Shown: piece by piece, positions 1-9,699 of the stretch
Position numbering within the stretch: the stretch's first letter is position 1
How the letters are laid out: each line of letters starts with the position of its first letter
From: Nitrospirota bacterium
GTDB lineage: Bacteria > Nitrospirota > Nitrospiria > JACQBZ01
Direction: 5' to 3'
Assembly: GCA_016200255.1 (NCBI GenBank)
Contig: JACQFA010000009.1
Coordinates: 1 to 46,722, forward strand
Length of the DNA stretch: 46,722 nt
Made by a program: the position numbers and the translations under genes
Notes under the pieces: generated by a model
What the model was told of the DNA's origin: nothing
Database searches by the model: none
Seen by the model: the letters and a program-made list of their open reading frames with translations, nothing else

Positions 1-698
<698 letters not shown>

Positions 699-792
699 CG
701 GAAATATCATAGCATAAGAATTAGAGGTCGCGATAGCCTCTCCCAATGTTTCGGCCGCCAAACCGACGCCGGAAAAGGAGGCGAGAAATCTG

Positions 793-821
793 TTGACATT
801 GAACCGACCGAGGGTTATAAA
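793..821 (+). promoter_or_regulatory. Sigma-70-type promoter of the diguanylate cyclase gene
   Basis: TTGACA (793-798) is followed by a 17-base spacer and TATAAA (816-821). This is a perfect -35 and a 5/6 -10 at ideal spacing. It sits inside the longest open frame of the downstream gene, which could nominally begin with the TTG of this very -35 box. Transcription would start near 828, so translation must begin at 853 or 862. Confidence 0.75.
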
Positions 822-861
822 CAACCCAATATCCGCGGAAGGGCAAGGGAACATGGGTCCG

Positions 862-2865
862 ATGGAAACAATCGAACTTTCGAAGCTCAAACAGATCCAG
901 GACCAGTTTTCCGCTCTGACGAACTTCTCCTTGTTGACGTACGACGCGCGGGGCGACTTGGTCTGCGAACCCAGCCAGGAAAACCCCGTCTGCCGGACCG
1001 TTCAGAAAACTCCCAAAGGCCAGCAACACTGCAAATCCCACTGCGGACGAAACATCGGAATCGCGCTTCAAGGAAACGAAACCGTTTTTTTCAAGTGCGA
1101 GATGAATCTGCATGTCTTTTCGATCCCCATCATCCTGGATGATCGCACCAAGCTGGTCGTGCAGGGCGGCAAGAGCTATTTCGACCCGAAAGAGTTCGCC
1201 GACAGCCATGCCAAGGCCGCCGGACTGGATGTTTCAAGGGAAGACCTGTCGCCGTTGACTGACCGGCTTCGAATTCATGACCAGGGATTTCTGGCAGACT
1301 CGGCCCGCTTTCTCAATTCGGTGCTTCCCTATCTCTTCGCCACGATTCATGAGAAGAACACGTTGAGCACCCGGTTTTCCCGGCTGATGACCCTTTTCAC
1401 GCTCACGGCCGATCTTAAAGACGATCTGTCGCAGCTTATCCATACCCTGCTGAACACCCTGGGAATTCTGTTTAACCTGAATGCGGCTTCCGTCCTGCAG
1501 TGGGACCGGAACACGCGGGTTTTTAAAACCGTCGCGACGTTCGGCCAGAACACCGAACCCCTCCGCGCTTATCAAACCGACGCGGCAGCCGGCCTGGTCC
1601 GAACCTTGCTGGAGGCCCACCGTCCGGTCTCAACGAATGAGACCCTGGAGATTTTGAGGGCCGGCTTCCCGTCCGGAATCACGTCGGTTCATCTCTTTCC
1701 GCTCTTCACGCGGAACCACCGAACCACGAGCCTGCTCTGCGTGTTCGACACCGCTCTGGGCGATGAAGACCGTCGGGTGATCACGACCTTCTGCCAGCAG
1801 ATTTCCGCGATCCATGAAAATGCGCAGCTTCAACGGGAACGGCATGATCTGGCCAAGGACGTCTCCGCCCTTCTCGAAATCGCCAAGGCCGTGGGCTCCG
1901 CCCTGGACTCGGAAGAGCTTTTTTCGATCATTCTGGAGAAGTCCGCCCAGTTTCTACAGGCCGAACAGGGATCCATCATGCTTCTGGATGAAGAGCGGCG
2001 CGAACTGACGGTGAAGGCCATGAAGGGACTGAACAAGAAAATCGTGGAGCTGCTGAAGATCCGCCCGGGCGAGGGCATCTCGGGGAAGGTTCTCTCCTCC
2101 GGCAGCCCGCTGGTGGTGGCGGACATTGATGAGGACGATCGGGTCGTCCAGGAAAAGCGCCCGCGCTATAAAACCAAGTCGTTCATCAGCATCCCGCTGA
2201 AGATCGACGGCCGGACGATCGGGGTTCTCAACATCGCCGATAAAGTCAGCGGGGAGATCTTCTCGGAGGAAGACCTCCATCTCCTGGTCTCGATCGGGGC
2301 CTATGCCTCGGTCGCCATCGAACGGTCCCGGTTCTATCAGAAAACCGAGGAATTGAAAAAAATCTCGATCACCGATTCGCTCACCGGTCTTTTAAACCGC
2401 CGCTACTTTCAGGAACGCATCTCGGAAGAGATCGAACGGTCCCGGCGGCATCATCTGCCATTGTCGTTGATTATGATGGACGTGGACGATTTCAAGTCGG
2501 TCAACGACACCCTCGGCCATCCGGTCGGCGACGAGGTGTTGAAGATCATGGCCCGCTGTCTCCGGAACTGCATCCGGACGATTGACGTGGCCGCCCGTTA
2601 CGGCGGCGAGGAGTTCACGGTCATCCTCCCCCAGACCAGCAAAGCCGATGCCAAGACGATTGCCGATCGGATCTGCACCGAGGTATACCGGATGGATCTC
2701 CCATTCGCCAAGGCGGACCAGAAACTGCTGTTGAGCGTCAGCCTCGGGCTGGCCACCTATCCGGAAGATGCCGAAAGCCTGGAGGATCTGATCCGCAACG
2801 CCGACATTGCGCTTTATGCCGCAAAATCCCAGGGCAAAAACCGGGTCGTCGTCTACGGGAAATAA
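862..2865 (+). CDS. PocR-GAF-GAF-GGEEF sensor diguanylate cyclase
   Basis: Predicted soluble enzyme making c-di-GMP from two GTP in response to a ligand. From the ATG at 862 (667 aa): residues about 1-165 form a PocR-type sensory domain with clustered cysteines ([20 protein letters not shown]), two GAF-like domains follow at about 180-320 and 335-490, then a GGDEF domain from about 505. The active site reads RYGGEEF and an upstream RTID provides the RxxD product-inhibition site, so the cyclase looks active and feedback-controlled. No membrane segment is visible. The frame is open back to a TTG at 793, but that TTG is the -35 box of a strong promoter. AAGGGA at 845-850 is too close to the ATG at 853 and better placed for 862. 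The stop at 2865 directly abuts the convergent ftsY stop. The ligand is unknown; known PocR domains bind small organic molecules. Confidence 0.9.
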   Translation: METIELSKLKQIQDQFSALTNFSLLTYDARGDLVCEPSQENPVCRTVQKTPKGQQHCKSHCGRNIGIALQGNETVFFKCEMNLHVFSIPIILDDRTKLVVQGGKSYFDPKEFADSHAKAAGLDVSREDLSPLTDRLRIHDQGFLADSARFLNSVLPYLFATIHEKNTLSTRFSRLMTLFTLTADLKDDLSQLIHTLLNTLGILFNLNAASVLQWDRNTRVFKTVATFGQNTEPLRAYQTDAAAGLVRTLLEAHRPVSTNETLEILRAGFPSGITSVHLFPLFTRNHRTTSLLCVFDTALGDEDRRVITTFCQQISAIHENAQLQRERHDLAKDVSALLEIAKAVGSALDSEELFSIILEKSAQFLQAEQGSIMLLDEERRELTVKAMKGLNKKIVELLKIRPGEGISGKVLSSGSPLVVADIDEDDRVVQEKRPRYKTKSFISIPLKIDGRTIGVLNIADKVSGEIFSEEDLHLLVSIGAYASVAIERSRFYQKTEELKKISITDSLTGLLNRRYFQERISEEIERSRRHHLPLSLIMMDVDDFKSVNDTLGHPVGDEVLKIMARCLRNCIRTIDVAARYGGEEFTVILPQTSKADAKTIADRICTEVYRMDLPFAKADQKLLLSVSLGLATYPEDAESLEDLIRNADIALYAAKSQGKNRVVVYGK

Positions 2866-3774
2866 TTACGCTCCGAACAATCCCTCCACAAATTCCTCCG
2901 CCGAAAAATCCTCGAGATCCTCGATGCTTTCTCCGAGGCCGACCAGCTTCACCGGAAGGCCGAGCTCTTCCGTGATCGGCACCGCCACGCCGCCTCGGGC
3001 CGTGCCGTCCAGCTTGGTGAGCACCACGCCCGTCACCCCGATCGCCTCATGAAACAGCTTGGCCTGGGAGAGGGCGTTCTGTCCCGTCGTCGCATCCAGA
3101 ATCAGAAGAGTCTCGTGAGGACTCCCCGGCACGGCCTTGTCCATGACCCGTTTCATTTTCTTCAACTCCTCCATGAGATTGGACTTGGTATGCATACGGC
3201 CGGCGGTATCCACGATCACCACATCCATTCCCCGGGCCTTGGCCGCCGAAAGGCCGTCAAAAATGACGGCGGACGGATCGGAACCGCTCCGATGTTTGAC
3301 CACGGGACATTGGACCCGCTCCCCCCAGATCGCGAGCTGCTCAATGGCCGCCGCCCGGAACGTGTCGCCTGCCACCAACAGGACGGTCCTGCCCTCCTTT
3401 TTGAACCGATGGGCCAGCTTCCCGATGGTCGTCGTTTTTCCGACGCCGTTCACCCCGATCATCATCACCACGCATGGAACCGCCCCGGCCGTGTTCAACC
3501 GGCCCGGCTTTTTTTCCAACAGCGCCAGCAGCACCGCCTTCAAAAACGCATTCAAGCGGGTCGGATCGGTCAGCTCATGGCGGTCCAGCCGATCTTGAAG
3601 CATGGCCAGCAACCTCTGGGTCGTATGGACCCCCAAGTCGGCGCCCAATAATATCCCCTCCATCCGCTCCAGCAGATCCGAATCAAGTGTTTTCTTTCCC
3701 AGAAGCAGATTCTCAATGCCCTGCTTCAGCTTCTGACGGGTTTTGGACAGGGCCTGTTCCAAACGCTTCAGCAT
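2866..3774 (-). CDS. ftsY: Signal recognition particle receptor FtsY
   Basis: GTPase receptor that docks SRP-ribosome-nascent-chain complexes at the inner membrane for co-translational insertion. The 302-residue product begins MLKRLEQALSKTRQKL, a short helical N domain without the long acidic A region of E. coli FtsY. The NG domain shows the P-loop GVNGVGKTTTIGKLA, DTFRAAAIEQL, DTAGR and TKLDGTARGG, and ends EFVEGLFGA as usual. The frame continues 28 codons upstream, but those overlap ybeY; the ATG at 3774 is preceded by AAGGGG at good spacing and matches the family. It is the last gene of the phoH-HD-ybeY-ftsY operon, 10 bases after ybeY. No terminator separates it from the convergent cyclase gene. 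Confidence 0.96.
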   Translation of the reverse strand: MLKRLEQALSKTRQKLKQGIENLLLGKKTLDSDLLERMEGILLGADLGVHTTQRLLAMLQDRLDRHELTDPTRLNAFLKAVLLALLEKKPGRLNTAGAVPCVVMMIGVNGVGKTTTIGKLAHRFKKEGRTVLLVAGDTFRAAAIEQLAIWGERVQCPVVKHRSGSDPSAVIFDGLSAAKARGMDVVIVDTAGRMHTKSNLMEELKKMKRVMDKAVPGSPHETLLILDATTGQNALSQAKLFHEAIGVTGVVLTKLDGTARGGVAVPITEELGLPVKLVGLGESIEDLEDFSAEEFVEGLFGA

Positions 3775-3784
3775 TCCAACCCCT

Positions 3785-4237
3785 TTACACGAACTGCCGC
3801 AGGAGGATCCGTTCTTTGCGTCGCATCCGGCGGGCCTCGGTGGCCTTCTCATGATCATGACCGAGAAGGTGGAGGATGCCGTGGATCATCAGCTGGGTTA
3901 TTTCGCGACGGAGGCCGTGACCCTGTTCCCGCGCCTGTCGTCGGGCCGTCGGGACGGAAATGACGACATCCCCCAGAAGAAAGGGCGGGGATCGGTCCGG
4001 ATTGTTTTTCACCTTGACCGGTTTGGAATGGGCGAGCGAAAACGCCAGCACGTCGGTGGGTTGATCTTTGCCGCGGTAAACCCGGTTGAGAGACCGGATC
4101 CGGCGGTCATTGACAAACAATAGGCCGATCTCGACTTCAGGCCGCCCCAGCTTGTGAAGAACCTTTTCGGCCAACGTCCTGTAAATTTCGACCCGCAGAG
4201 GGATGCGGCGCTGCCGGTTCGCGACCCGAATCATCAT
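3785..4237 (-). CDS. ybeY: Endoribonuclease / rRNA maturation factor YbeY
   Basis: Zinc-dependent RNase required for 16S rRNA 3'-end maturation and ribosome quality control. The C-terminal half carries the diagnostic metal-binding motif HGILHLLGHDH, preceded by PTDVLAFSL and GDVVIS, all typical of the family. About 150 aa, a normal length. The frame opens at 4252, but GGAGAG just after that ATG is ideally placed for the ATGATG at 4237/4234, giving the family-like start MMIRVANRQRRIPL. The 5' end lies about 100 bases inside the coding region of the preceding HD-phosphodiesterase, in another frame, so translation is probably coupled. Order phoH, HD protein, ybeY is common in many bacterial phyla and supports the call. 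Confidence 0.95.
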   Translation of the reverse strand: MMIRVANRQRRIPLRVEIYRTLAEKVLHKLGRPEVEIGLLFVNDRRIRSLNRVYRGKDQPTDVLAFSLAHSKPVKVKNNPDRSPPFLLGDVVISVPTARRQAREQGHGLRREITQLMIHGILHLLGHDHEKATEARRMRRKERILLRQFV

Positions 4238-6491
4238 ATTCCGACTCTCCATAATTCGGCACCCCCATGCCGGGGTACTCGATACGCTGGTGGAACTGAC
4301 CGGTCAGGACTTTGACGAAACTTTTCTGTATGGTCGTCAGGTCTTTGAGAGTCAGGTCGCTTTCGCTGAGCTGACCGTCCAGATAGACGGCCGTCGCTAT
4401 TTTATCGACCAGCGCGGCAATGCGCGGCGGAGTCGGATTGTCCAGGACGCGCGATGCCGCTTCGACGCCGTCGGCCAGCATGATGATCGCCGCGCTCTTC
4501 GTCTGCGGCTTCGGCCCGGGGTAGCGGAAATCGTCCGCGTTGATCGGCGGCTGGTCCGGGGTGCGGTTTTTTTGGGCCCGGTTGTAGAAGTAGCTCATCA
4601 ACCGCGTCCCGTGATGCTGCGGAATGATGTCGATGATGGCCTGGGGAAGTTTGTACTCCCGGGCCAGATCCATTCCCTCTTTGACATGGGCCACCAGAAC
4701 GAGACTGCTGAGCTGCGGCGAGAGCTTGTCGTGACGGTTGCCGGCGCCCATCTGGTTTTCAATATAGTAATCCGGTTTGAGCATCTTCCCGATGTCGTGA
4801 TAATAGCAGCAGACCCGGGCCAGCAGCGGGTTTTCGCCCACCGCCTTGGTCGCGGCCTCGGCCAGGTTGCTCACCATCATGCTGTGGTAATAGGTTCCCG
4901 GCGCCTGGACCGATAACTGCCGCAGCAGCGGATGATTCAAATCCAGGAGTTCCAATAACCGGATGTCGGTGCTGATCTTGAAAAGAGACTCGAGAACGGG
5001 CAGGAAACCCGAGACGATCAGACCGGACAGTATACCGCCCCCCACGCCGAACAGCAGATCAAAAAAAGTCTTCACATCGAGATGGGACGCCTCGAAAAGA
5101 TTGATCGCGCTCACCATGACCACGTTCACGATGCTGACGGCCAATCCCGCACGGAGCAGCTGGGTCCGCCGATGACAGGTGATCACGCTGAAGACGGCCA
5201 CGACGCTTCCCACAAACGCATAGAGCGTGTAGAAGGCCTCCTCCGGCACCACGACCCCCATCAACAGACTCATGACGAAGGAAAAGATCAATCCCAAATG
5301 GGTGTCGAACAACAGGGTGATCAGCATGGCGCCGGCCGTCACGGGAATCGCGTAAATGATCGACGCGGGATCAATCCATGGAAATTTATCGGCGAAGGCC
5401 ATCAGGAGAAAATAGGAGAACTTCGAAACCGCCACCGTCCCGATCAGCAGAATTCCCAGAAGAAGCATTTTCGGAAAATCACGCGTGAGCGGCGCGCGGT
5501 ACCGGCGGATGTCCAGGTAGAGGATAGCCAGGATCGCCGTCACCAGGATAACCAGCCCGATCAGGATGCGGGCGACAAATCCCTTCTGCTGATATTTCGA
5601 GAGTTCCTGCAGGATCGGAAGATCCTCATGGGCCACCCGCTCGCCCGACCGGAACAGCAACTCGCCTTTCTTGACCTTGTAATAGAGCGGCTTGACCGCC
5701 GCCTGGGCCGCGCGTTGGCGGGATTCCGTTTCGCTTTTATTAAGGGTCACATTCGGAATCAACAATTTCGAGACCAGCTCGCCGATCGCGGCGGCCCGTT
5801 TCGGGTCGTCCGGAAAGGCCTGCGATGCCGATTCCCGCGCGGACGCCTGGGCTTCTTTCAGATCCGGGATGGCCTGAACATTCTTGACAAACTGCTCATT
5901 CCGCTCCCCCACCGTGCGGATTACTATCCCCCGTTCCTTCTCCCCCGCCGCAAACGTCCGATCCGATATGATTCCATGGTCCATCGTCGAACGCAGGGAT
6001 TGACGCAGACGGTTTTCGAATTCCTCGTCGTACGCGATGCCTCGGAGAAAACCGAGGGTCGAAGGGCCCGGTCGGACCCCCAGTTTTTGAAGGAATTCCT
6101 GGTTCGCGGCGGAGGCCGTCCGTTTCGTCCGGGCCGGGTCGGAACGGGCCGACAGATCCCGTGCCGCCGAAAAGGCCTTAGCCGCTTTTTGATCCAGCAT
6201 CTCGACCGCTTCAAGATCCAGATCGTACACCACCTGAATGGCCAGTTCCGCCCGGCGTTGGGCGCGTTGGGTCGCGTTGAGATCCATCAACTCCAGATTG
6301 GTCGGGGCTTTGATATCCCTGGAAACGATCTCTCCGATCGTGAGCTCCGGAGAATAGAACAGGAGGTAGGGCGCCAGAAGATAGACCATGATCAGGATAA
6401 TAACAGCGCCCAGCGCATATCCGCGATAGACCGGGTCCTTGTAAACAGGGATGCGGTTATTTCCTTCTTCGTTTTCCAACTTTCCCCTCAT
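4137..6491 (-). CDS. 7TM-HD membrane phosphodiesterase (PgpH-like, cyclic-di-AMP hydrolase family)
   Basis: Predicted inner-membrane receptor with an extracytoplasmic helical domain, seven transmembrane helices and a cytoplasmic HD phosphohydrolase; characterised PgpH members hydrolyse c-di-AMP. One helix lies near residues 25-45 (ALGAVIILIMVYLLAPYLLF), the extracytoplasmic region extends to about 310, a block of hydrophobic helices follows to about 535, then the HD domain: GTYYHSMMVSNLAEAA, CCYYHDIGK, a HDKLS segment, IIPQHHGT and MLADGVEAASR supply the metal ligands. Length 784 aa. The start is taken at 6491, overlapping the end of phoH by about 35 bases; a TTG at 6479 is another possibility. 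The C-terminal ~37 residues after RIEYPGMG read through the start of ybeY and are low-complexity, so a nearby stop may have been lost. Whether c-di-AMP is used in this organism is not shown here. Confidence 0.9.
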   Translation of the reverse strand: MRGKLENEEGNNRIPVYKDPVYRGYALGAVIILIMVYLLAPYLLFYSPELTIGEIVSRDIKAPTNLELMDLNATQRAQRRAELAIQVVYDLDLEAVEMLDQKAAKAFSAARDLSARSDPARTKRTASAANQEFLQKLGVRPGPSTLGFLRGIAYDEEFENRLRQSLRSTMDHGIISDRTFAAGEKERGIVIRTVGERNEQFVKNVQAIPDLKEAQASARESASQAFPDDPKRAAAIGELVSKLLIPNVTLNKSETESRQRAAQAAVKPLYYKVKKGELLFRSGERVAHEDLPILQELSKYQQKGFVARILIGLVILVTAILAILYLDIRRYRAPLTRDFPKMLLLGILLIGTVAVSKFSYFLLMAFADKFPWIDPASIIYAIPVTAGAMLITLLFDTHLGLIFSFVMSLLMGVVVPEEAFYTLYAFVGSVVAVFSVITCHRRTQLLRAGLAVSIVNVVMVSAINLFEASHLDVKTFFDLLFGVGGGILSGLIVSGFLPVLESLFKISTDIRLLELLDLNHPLLRQLSVQAPGTYYHSMMVSNLAEAATKAVGENPLLARVCCYYHDIGKMLKPDYYIENQMGAGNRHDKLSPQLSSLVLVAHVKEGMDLAREYKLPQAIIDIIPQHHGTRLMSYFYNRAQKNRTPDQPPINADDFRYPGPKPQTKSAAIIMLADGVEAASRVLDNPTPPRIAALVDKIATAVYLDGQLSESDLTLKDLTTIQKSFVKVLTGQFHQRIEYPGMGVPNYGESEYDDSGREPAAPHPSAGRNLQDVGRKGSSQAGAA

Positions 6492-7440
6492 AGCGGTCGT
6501 AGGCCCTGATGATCTCCTGTACCAAACGATGCCGGACGACATCCTGTTCGGTGAAATAGACAAACTGAATCCCCGGGACATCCCTCAGGATCTCCTGAAT
6601 CTCGATCAGACCGGACGTGCGTTCGGTCGGAAGGTCCACCTGGGTGATATCGCCCGTCACCACGGCCTTGGAATTAAACCCGAGACGCGTTACAAACATT
6701 TTCATCTGCTCCGATGTCGAATTCTGCGCCTCGTCCAGAATAATGAAGGAATCGTTCAGGGTCCGGCCCCGCATATAGGCGAGCGGCGCGATCTCGATCT
6801 CCCCCCGTTCCACATACCGATTGGCCCGCTCGACATCCATCATGTCGTACAGAGCATCGTACATCGGCCGGAGGTAGGGATTGATCTTGGCGTACATATC
6901 CCCCGGCAAGAATCCCAGTTTCTCGCCAGCCTCGACCGCCGGACGGGCCAGGATGATCCGGCTCACCTGGCGCTTGGTCAGGGCCGCAACGGCCATGGCC
7001 ATGGCAAGGTAGGTTTTCCCGGTTCCGGCCGGGCCGATCGTGATGACGAGATCATATTTCCCGACCGCTTCCACATACCTTCGCTGCGTTCCGGACCTCG
7101 GCACCACCATCCGTTTTTTTGTGCTGATCGGAATCGCGTCCAGGAAAAGCCCTTTGATGGAGACATCGGGATTCTCCTGAAAGGCCTGGATCGCGTATTG
7201 AACGTCCTGCGGCCGGAGCACGAACCCCTCATTCATGATGCCGGCCAGGCCGAGCAACAACCGCTCGGCTCCCTTCACGGCCTCGGACGATCCATGAATC
7301 GTGATCTCGTCCCCGCGGGCCGTCAACCGGACATGGAGGGCTTCCTCGACCCGCTTCAGATGGTCATCGTAATGCCCGAACAGGGCCTGGGTTTCAATCC
7401 CGGCCGGCAATCGAATGCGGGCGCTGTTTGATTTTTCCAT
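6457..7440 (-). CDS. phoH: PhoH-like ATPase
   Basis: A cytoplasmic P-loop ATPase of the PhoH family, linked to RNA metabolism through its regular association with ybeY; the precise reaction is not established. The 327-residue protein has an N-terminal KH-like portion (about 1-110; LTARGDEITIHG), then Walker A GPAGTGKTYLAMAMA near 140, SRIILARPAVEAGEKLGFLPGD as the family signature, Walker B FIILDEAQN, and VVTGDITQVDLP. It ends in the basic tail GKVGKRRRK. The ATG at 7440 is preceded by AAGGGA a few bases upstream. It is the first gene of the four-gene operon, with a promoter at 7528-7557. Confidence 0.95.
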   Translation of the reverse strand: MEKSNSARIRLPAGIETQALFGHYDDHLKRVEEALHVRLTARGDEITIHGSSEAVKGAERLLLGLAGIMNEGFVLRPQDVQYAIQAFQENPDVSIKGLFLDAIPISTKKRMVVPRSGTQRRYVEAVGKYDLVITIGPAGTGKTYLAMAMAVAALTKRQVSRIILARPAVEAGEKLGFLPGDMYAKINPYLRPMYDALYDMMDVERANRYVERGEIEIAPLAYMRGRTLNDSFIILDEAQNSTSEQMKMFVTRLGFNSKAVVTGDITQVDLPTERTSGLIEIQEILRDVPGIQFVYFTEQDVVRHRLVQEIIRAYDRYEGKVGKRRRK

Positions 7441-7527
7441 GGATCCCTTGTGATCGAGGTTTTTGTTCTATCTTCAGGCGGCCGGGAGGGCACAACGGCC
7501 GGGCCGGCATCCCCGAATCTGGTGACA

Positions 7528-7557
7528 ATTATACCAAGAGTTGCGCATTCAAAACAA
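7528..7557 (-). promoter_or_regulatory. Sigma-70-type promoter of the phoH-HD-ybeY-ftsY operon
   Basis: On the minus strand TTGTTT (7557-7552) is followed by 18 bases and a perfect TATAAT (7533-7528). It lies between the end of the pilin gene (7580) and the phoH start (7440) and leaves an untranslated leader of about 80 bases. No hairpin terminator is evident between the pilin gene and this promoter, so some read-through from upstream is possible. Confidence 0.6.
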
Positions 7558-7579
7558 CCCGCAGCGCTTGATAAACGGA

Positions 7580-8014
7580 TTAATCGGCCTGCACATGTTG
7601 CAGCGCGCCGTCCTGAACAATCGTCCAGACATCTCCTTCGAGATCTGAGCCGAGATTGCCTGTTGCGGTGGCCTGAAAGCCGGCCGGGTGACCGCCGGAA
7701 GGCTGGATCAGTTCAAGCGTGACTTTATAGTAACGAAGCATCGTACTGGGATGGTATCCGATCTCATCCAGCGAACCGTAGCCCCCGCTGAACGCAAAAT
7801 ACATCGATTCCAAACGTTTGATTTCTGTCAGGGCCACCGGAGCCTCGACCTGTCGGGCCCGTTTGAGATATGTCAGGTAGACCGGAATCGCGATCCCGGC
7901 CAAAACTCCGATAATCACACCCACAATCATCAGTTCGAAAATAGTGAGGCCTTTACGGTTCCTGATCCGTTTTCCCGCGCCGTGGTCGCTGCGCATTCGA
8001 TCATCCTCGATCAT
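7580..8014 (-). CDS. Type IV pilin-like protein, candidate major pilin
   Basis: A 144-residue prepilin exported, cleaved by PilD and polymerised into a type IV pilus or pseudopilus. The leader ends RIRNRKG, with predicted cleavage before LTIFELMIVGVIIGVLAG, so Glu+5 is present although +1 is Leu rather than the usual Phe. The hydrophobic N-terminal helix runs to about residue 47. The remaining ~95 residues (EIKRLESMYFAFSGGYGSLDEIGY) resemble short GspG/PilA-type heads. Start at 8014 overlaps the stop of the HAMP gene as ATGA, so translation is coupled; an ATG at 7996 would shorten the leader. It is the only pilin here outside the minor-pilin sets, so it may be the major subunit, but a pilA elsewhere cannot be excluded. 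Confidence 0.85.
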   Translation of the reverse strand: MIEDDRMRSDHGAGKRIRNRKGLTIFELMIVGVIIGVLAGIAIPVYLTYLKRARQVEAPVALTEIKRLESMYFAFSGGYGSLDEIGYHPSTMLRYYKVTLELIQPSGGHPAGFQATATGNLGSDLEGDVWTIVQDGALQHVQAD

Positions 8015-8628
8015 GAAAACTTTTTAGGAACACCTTCAGACGGCGCCGGCGGCGTCTCCGGCCGGTCGAGGTTGAACTGCCGCAGGAGTGATTCGATCTG
8101 TTCGATCTGGATCTGGATCTGTTCCAGCGTCGGGTTGAGCTGTTCCGGGGCAACCGTCTTGCTGCGGATCTGCCCCATGATTTCCAGCAGTCGTTGGCGA
8201 ACCGACTGGACCGTTTTCAGCACCGCTGCCTGCTGATGGATGATCTGGTTCAGCAGCACGGCCAATTCCTGGAGGTCATCGCCCGATCGAAAACGGACCT
8301 GAAATCCCAGATCGCCGCTCGCGATCTGTTTGAGCGACTGCTCCAGGCGGTAAACCGGCCCCGCGAACCGGTGCGTCACCCAGAGACTCACGACCATGAA
8401 AATAGGCACGCTGATCAGAATAGCCGGCCAGAGCCGGTCGCTTAAGGCGAGGAATTGGGCCGCTGCTGCCGCCTGCTCTTCGAGCGACGAGCCGCCCGCC
8501 AATTTTATCATGGGCGGAAGAAAAAGAGCCACGGCCAGAACAAATGTATAAGAGATCAACAATAAAAATGTGAGAACGGCGTATTTCTTCTGGATGCTGT
8601 GAATGTAAAACCGCTTTCGAAACCTCAT
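8011..8628 (-). CDS. HAMP-domain inner-membrane protein without output domain
   Basis: A 205-residue membrane protein. A basic N-terminus (MRFRKRFYIHSIQKKY) precedes a transmembrane helix at about 17-40, a short periplasmic loop of about 30 residues and a second helix at about 70-90. A HAMP domain follows at about 88-138 (FAGPVYRLEQSLKQIASGDL, DDLQELAVLLNQ), then a glutamine-rich amphipathic helix likely to coil. There is no kinase, methyl-accepting or cyclase domain, so it may relay a signal by protein contact. It lies between an MshEN-GAF gene and a pilin gene (20 bases after the first, ATGA overlap with the second), suggesting a role in pilus assembly or sensing. Similar HAMP-only proteins next to pilin genes occur in other phyla as far as I recall; function unassigned. 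Confidence 0.8.
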   Translation of the reverse strand: MRFRKRFYIHSIQKKYAVLTFLLLISYTFVLAVALFLPPMIKLAGGSSLEEQAAAAAQFLALSDRLWPAILISVPIFMVVSLWVTHRFAGPVYRLEQSLKQIASGDLGFQVRFRSGDDLQELAVLLNQIIHQQAAVLKTVQSVRQRLLEIMGQIRSKTVAPEQLNPTLEQIQIQIEQIESLLRQFNLDRPETPPAPSEGVPKKFS

Positions 8629-8647
8629 CGCGGGTTTGATTCCTCCC

Positions 8648-9682
8648 TTAGAGTTCCAGAATCTTTTTCTTGAGGATCAGTATCTCCAGGGCCATCGCGA
8701 CTTTTTGACCCAGCTTGCGAAGATGCTCGATCGCCTGGATCGGCCTCCCGGAGACCTGGTTGTCACCGTATAAAACGGCCACCACCTGGTCGTTGATCAA
8801 GATCGGGAGGAGTAAAACTTCTTTGGGATGATCCCCGCCGAGCAGTTGGAAGAGATCCCGGTAGGTCGGATCGTACGGGGCCGGTCCCTGATAAAAGGTT
8901 TTGGCCGTCACGACATCCTTAAACAGGGACGGTTGATCCAGCTTGAATTTCAGCCGGCCGATTTCGGGTTCGAGGTAGACCGGAAAGGCCCTCCAACCCG
9001 TAGCCGTTCCGGATTTCACCAGCAAAAGAATGCCTCGATCCAGAACCACATTCACGGCTCTCAAAAAAGTCCCGATCGCCTCATCACGGTCCCGGACCTC
9101 GACCCAGTCCTCCTTGGCCTGCGTCATCGCGGCCTCCAGCTCTTCCGGCGTCGGCCCTTTCCTTGCCGCTTTCTCGGCCTCCGCTCCCGATGGCTGTCTG
9201 TGCCGTTCTCGTTCATCGTCCAAGACCGAGACATACCGGAGCTGGCGGTTGATCTGATAGTAGCGCTCCAGCACGTACCGGATCCGGGCCTCGGAGGCGA
9301 TGTAGGGTTTGATGACACAGCCCGTGATGAATCGGAGTTCGTCCAGGACTTCCAGATCGGTGGGATCCAAGAGGGCGACGCTCAAGCTGGTTCGGTCGCG
9401 TTTAATCGGAATCACGTTGTATTTTTGAGCCAGATCACGCGGGATAAGCTGGATCAGGGCGAGGTCAATTTTATCCAGATCGGAAGCCTGCACCGAAGGG
9501 ATTTTTAATTTTTTGCCGAGAAACTGGGTCAGGTCGTTTTCGGACAGAAACCCCAACTCGATGAGATTGGTCCCCAGCCGCCCGCCCATTGTCACTTGCC
9601 GTTCGAGCGCTGAAGAAAGCTGCGACTCCGTGATCCTTCCGGCTTTGACGAGATATTCACCCAACCGCTCGGCCAAGGACAT
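8648..9682 (-). CDS. MshEN (GspE N-terminal) domain plus GAF-like protein, predicted c-di-GMP receptor
   Basis: A 344-residue cytoplasmic protein with the N-terminal domain of PilB/GspE/MshE ATPases but no ATPase domain. Residues about 6-29 (RLGEYLVKAGRITESQLSSA, then LERQ) and 35-58 (RLGTNLIELGFLSENDLTQF) are two copies of the MshEN motif RLGxxLxxxGxxxxxxLxxxL separated by five residues, exactly the layout that binds c-di-GMP in Vibrio MshE. The rest of the GspE_N fold follows (IPSVQASDLD, LIPRDLAQKYNVIPI, ALLDPTDLEVLDEL) to about 130. A charged linker leads to a GAF-like C-terminal domain at about 195-344 (LLPILINDQVVAVLYGDN). A promoter lies just upstream and the gene heads the cassette with the HAMP protein and pilin. 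c-di-GMP binding is inferred from the motif. Confidence 0.88.
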   Translation of the reverse strand: MSLAERLGEYLVKAGRITESQLSSALERQVTMGGRLGTNLIELGFLSENDLTQFLGKKLKIPSVQASDLDKIDLALIQLIPRDLAQKYNVIPIKRDRTSLSVALLDPTDLEVLDELRFITGCVIKPYIASEARIRYVLERYYQINRQLRYVSVLDDERERHRQPSGAEAEKAARKGPTPEELEAAMTQAKEDWVEVRDRDEAIGTFLRAVNVVLDRGILLLVKSGTATGWRAFPVYLEPEIGRLKFKLDQPSLFKDVVTAKTFYQGPAPYDPTYRDLFQLLGGDHPKEVLLLPILINDQVVAVLYGDNQVSGRPIQAIEHLRKLGQKVAMALEILILKKKILEL

Positions 9683-9699
9683 TCTCCGTATGCGACACC

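Noticed and set aside
2863..2868. Abutting stop codons of the cyclase and ftsY as a fusion or assembly artefact
   Set aside because: Both proteins have normal family ends, so this is simply tight convergent packing.
5082..6509. 475-codon plus-strand frame
   Set aside because: Antisense shadow of the 7TM-HD gene; rich in Asp/Arg/His/Gln as expected from reading GC-rich antisense.
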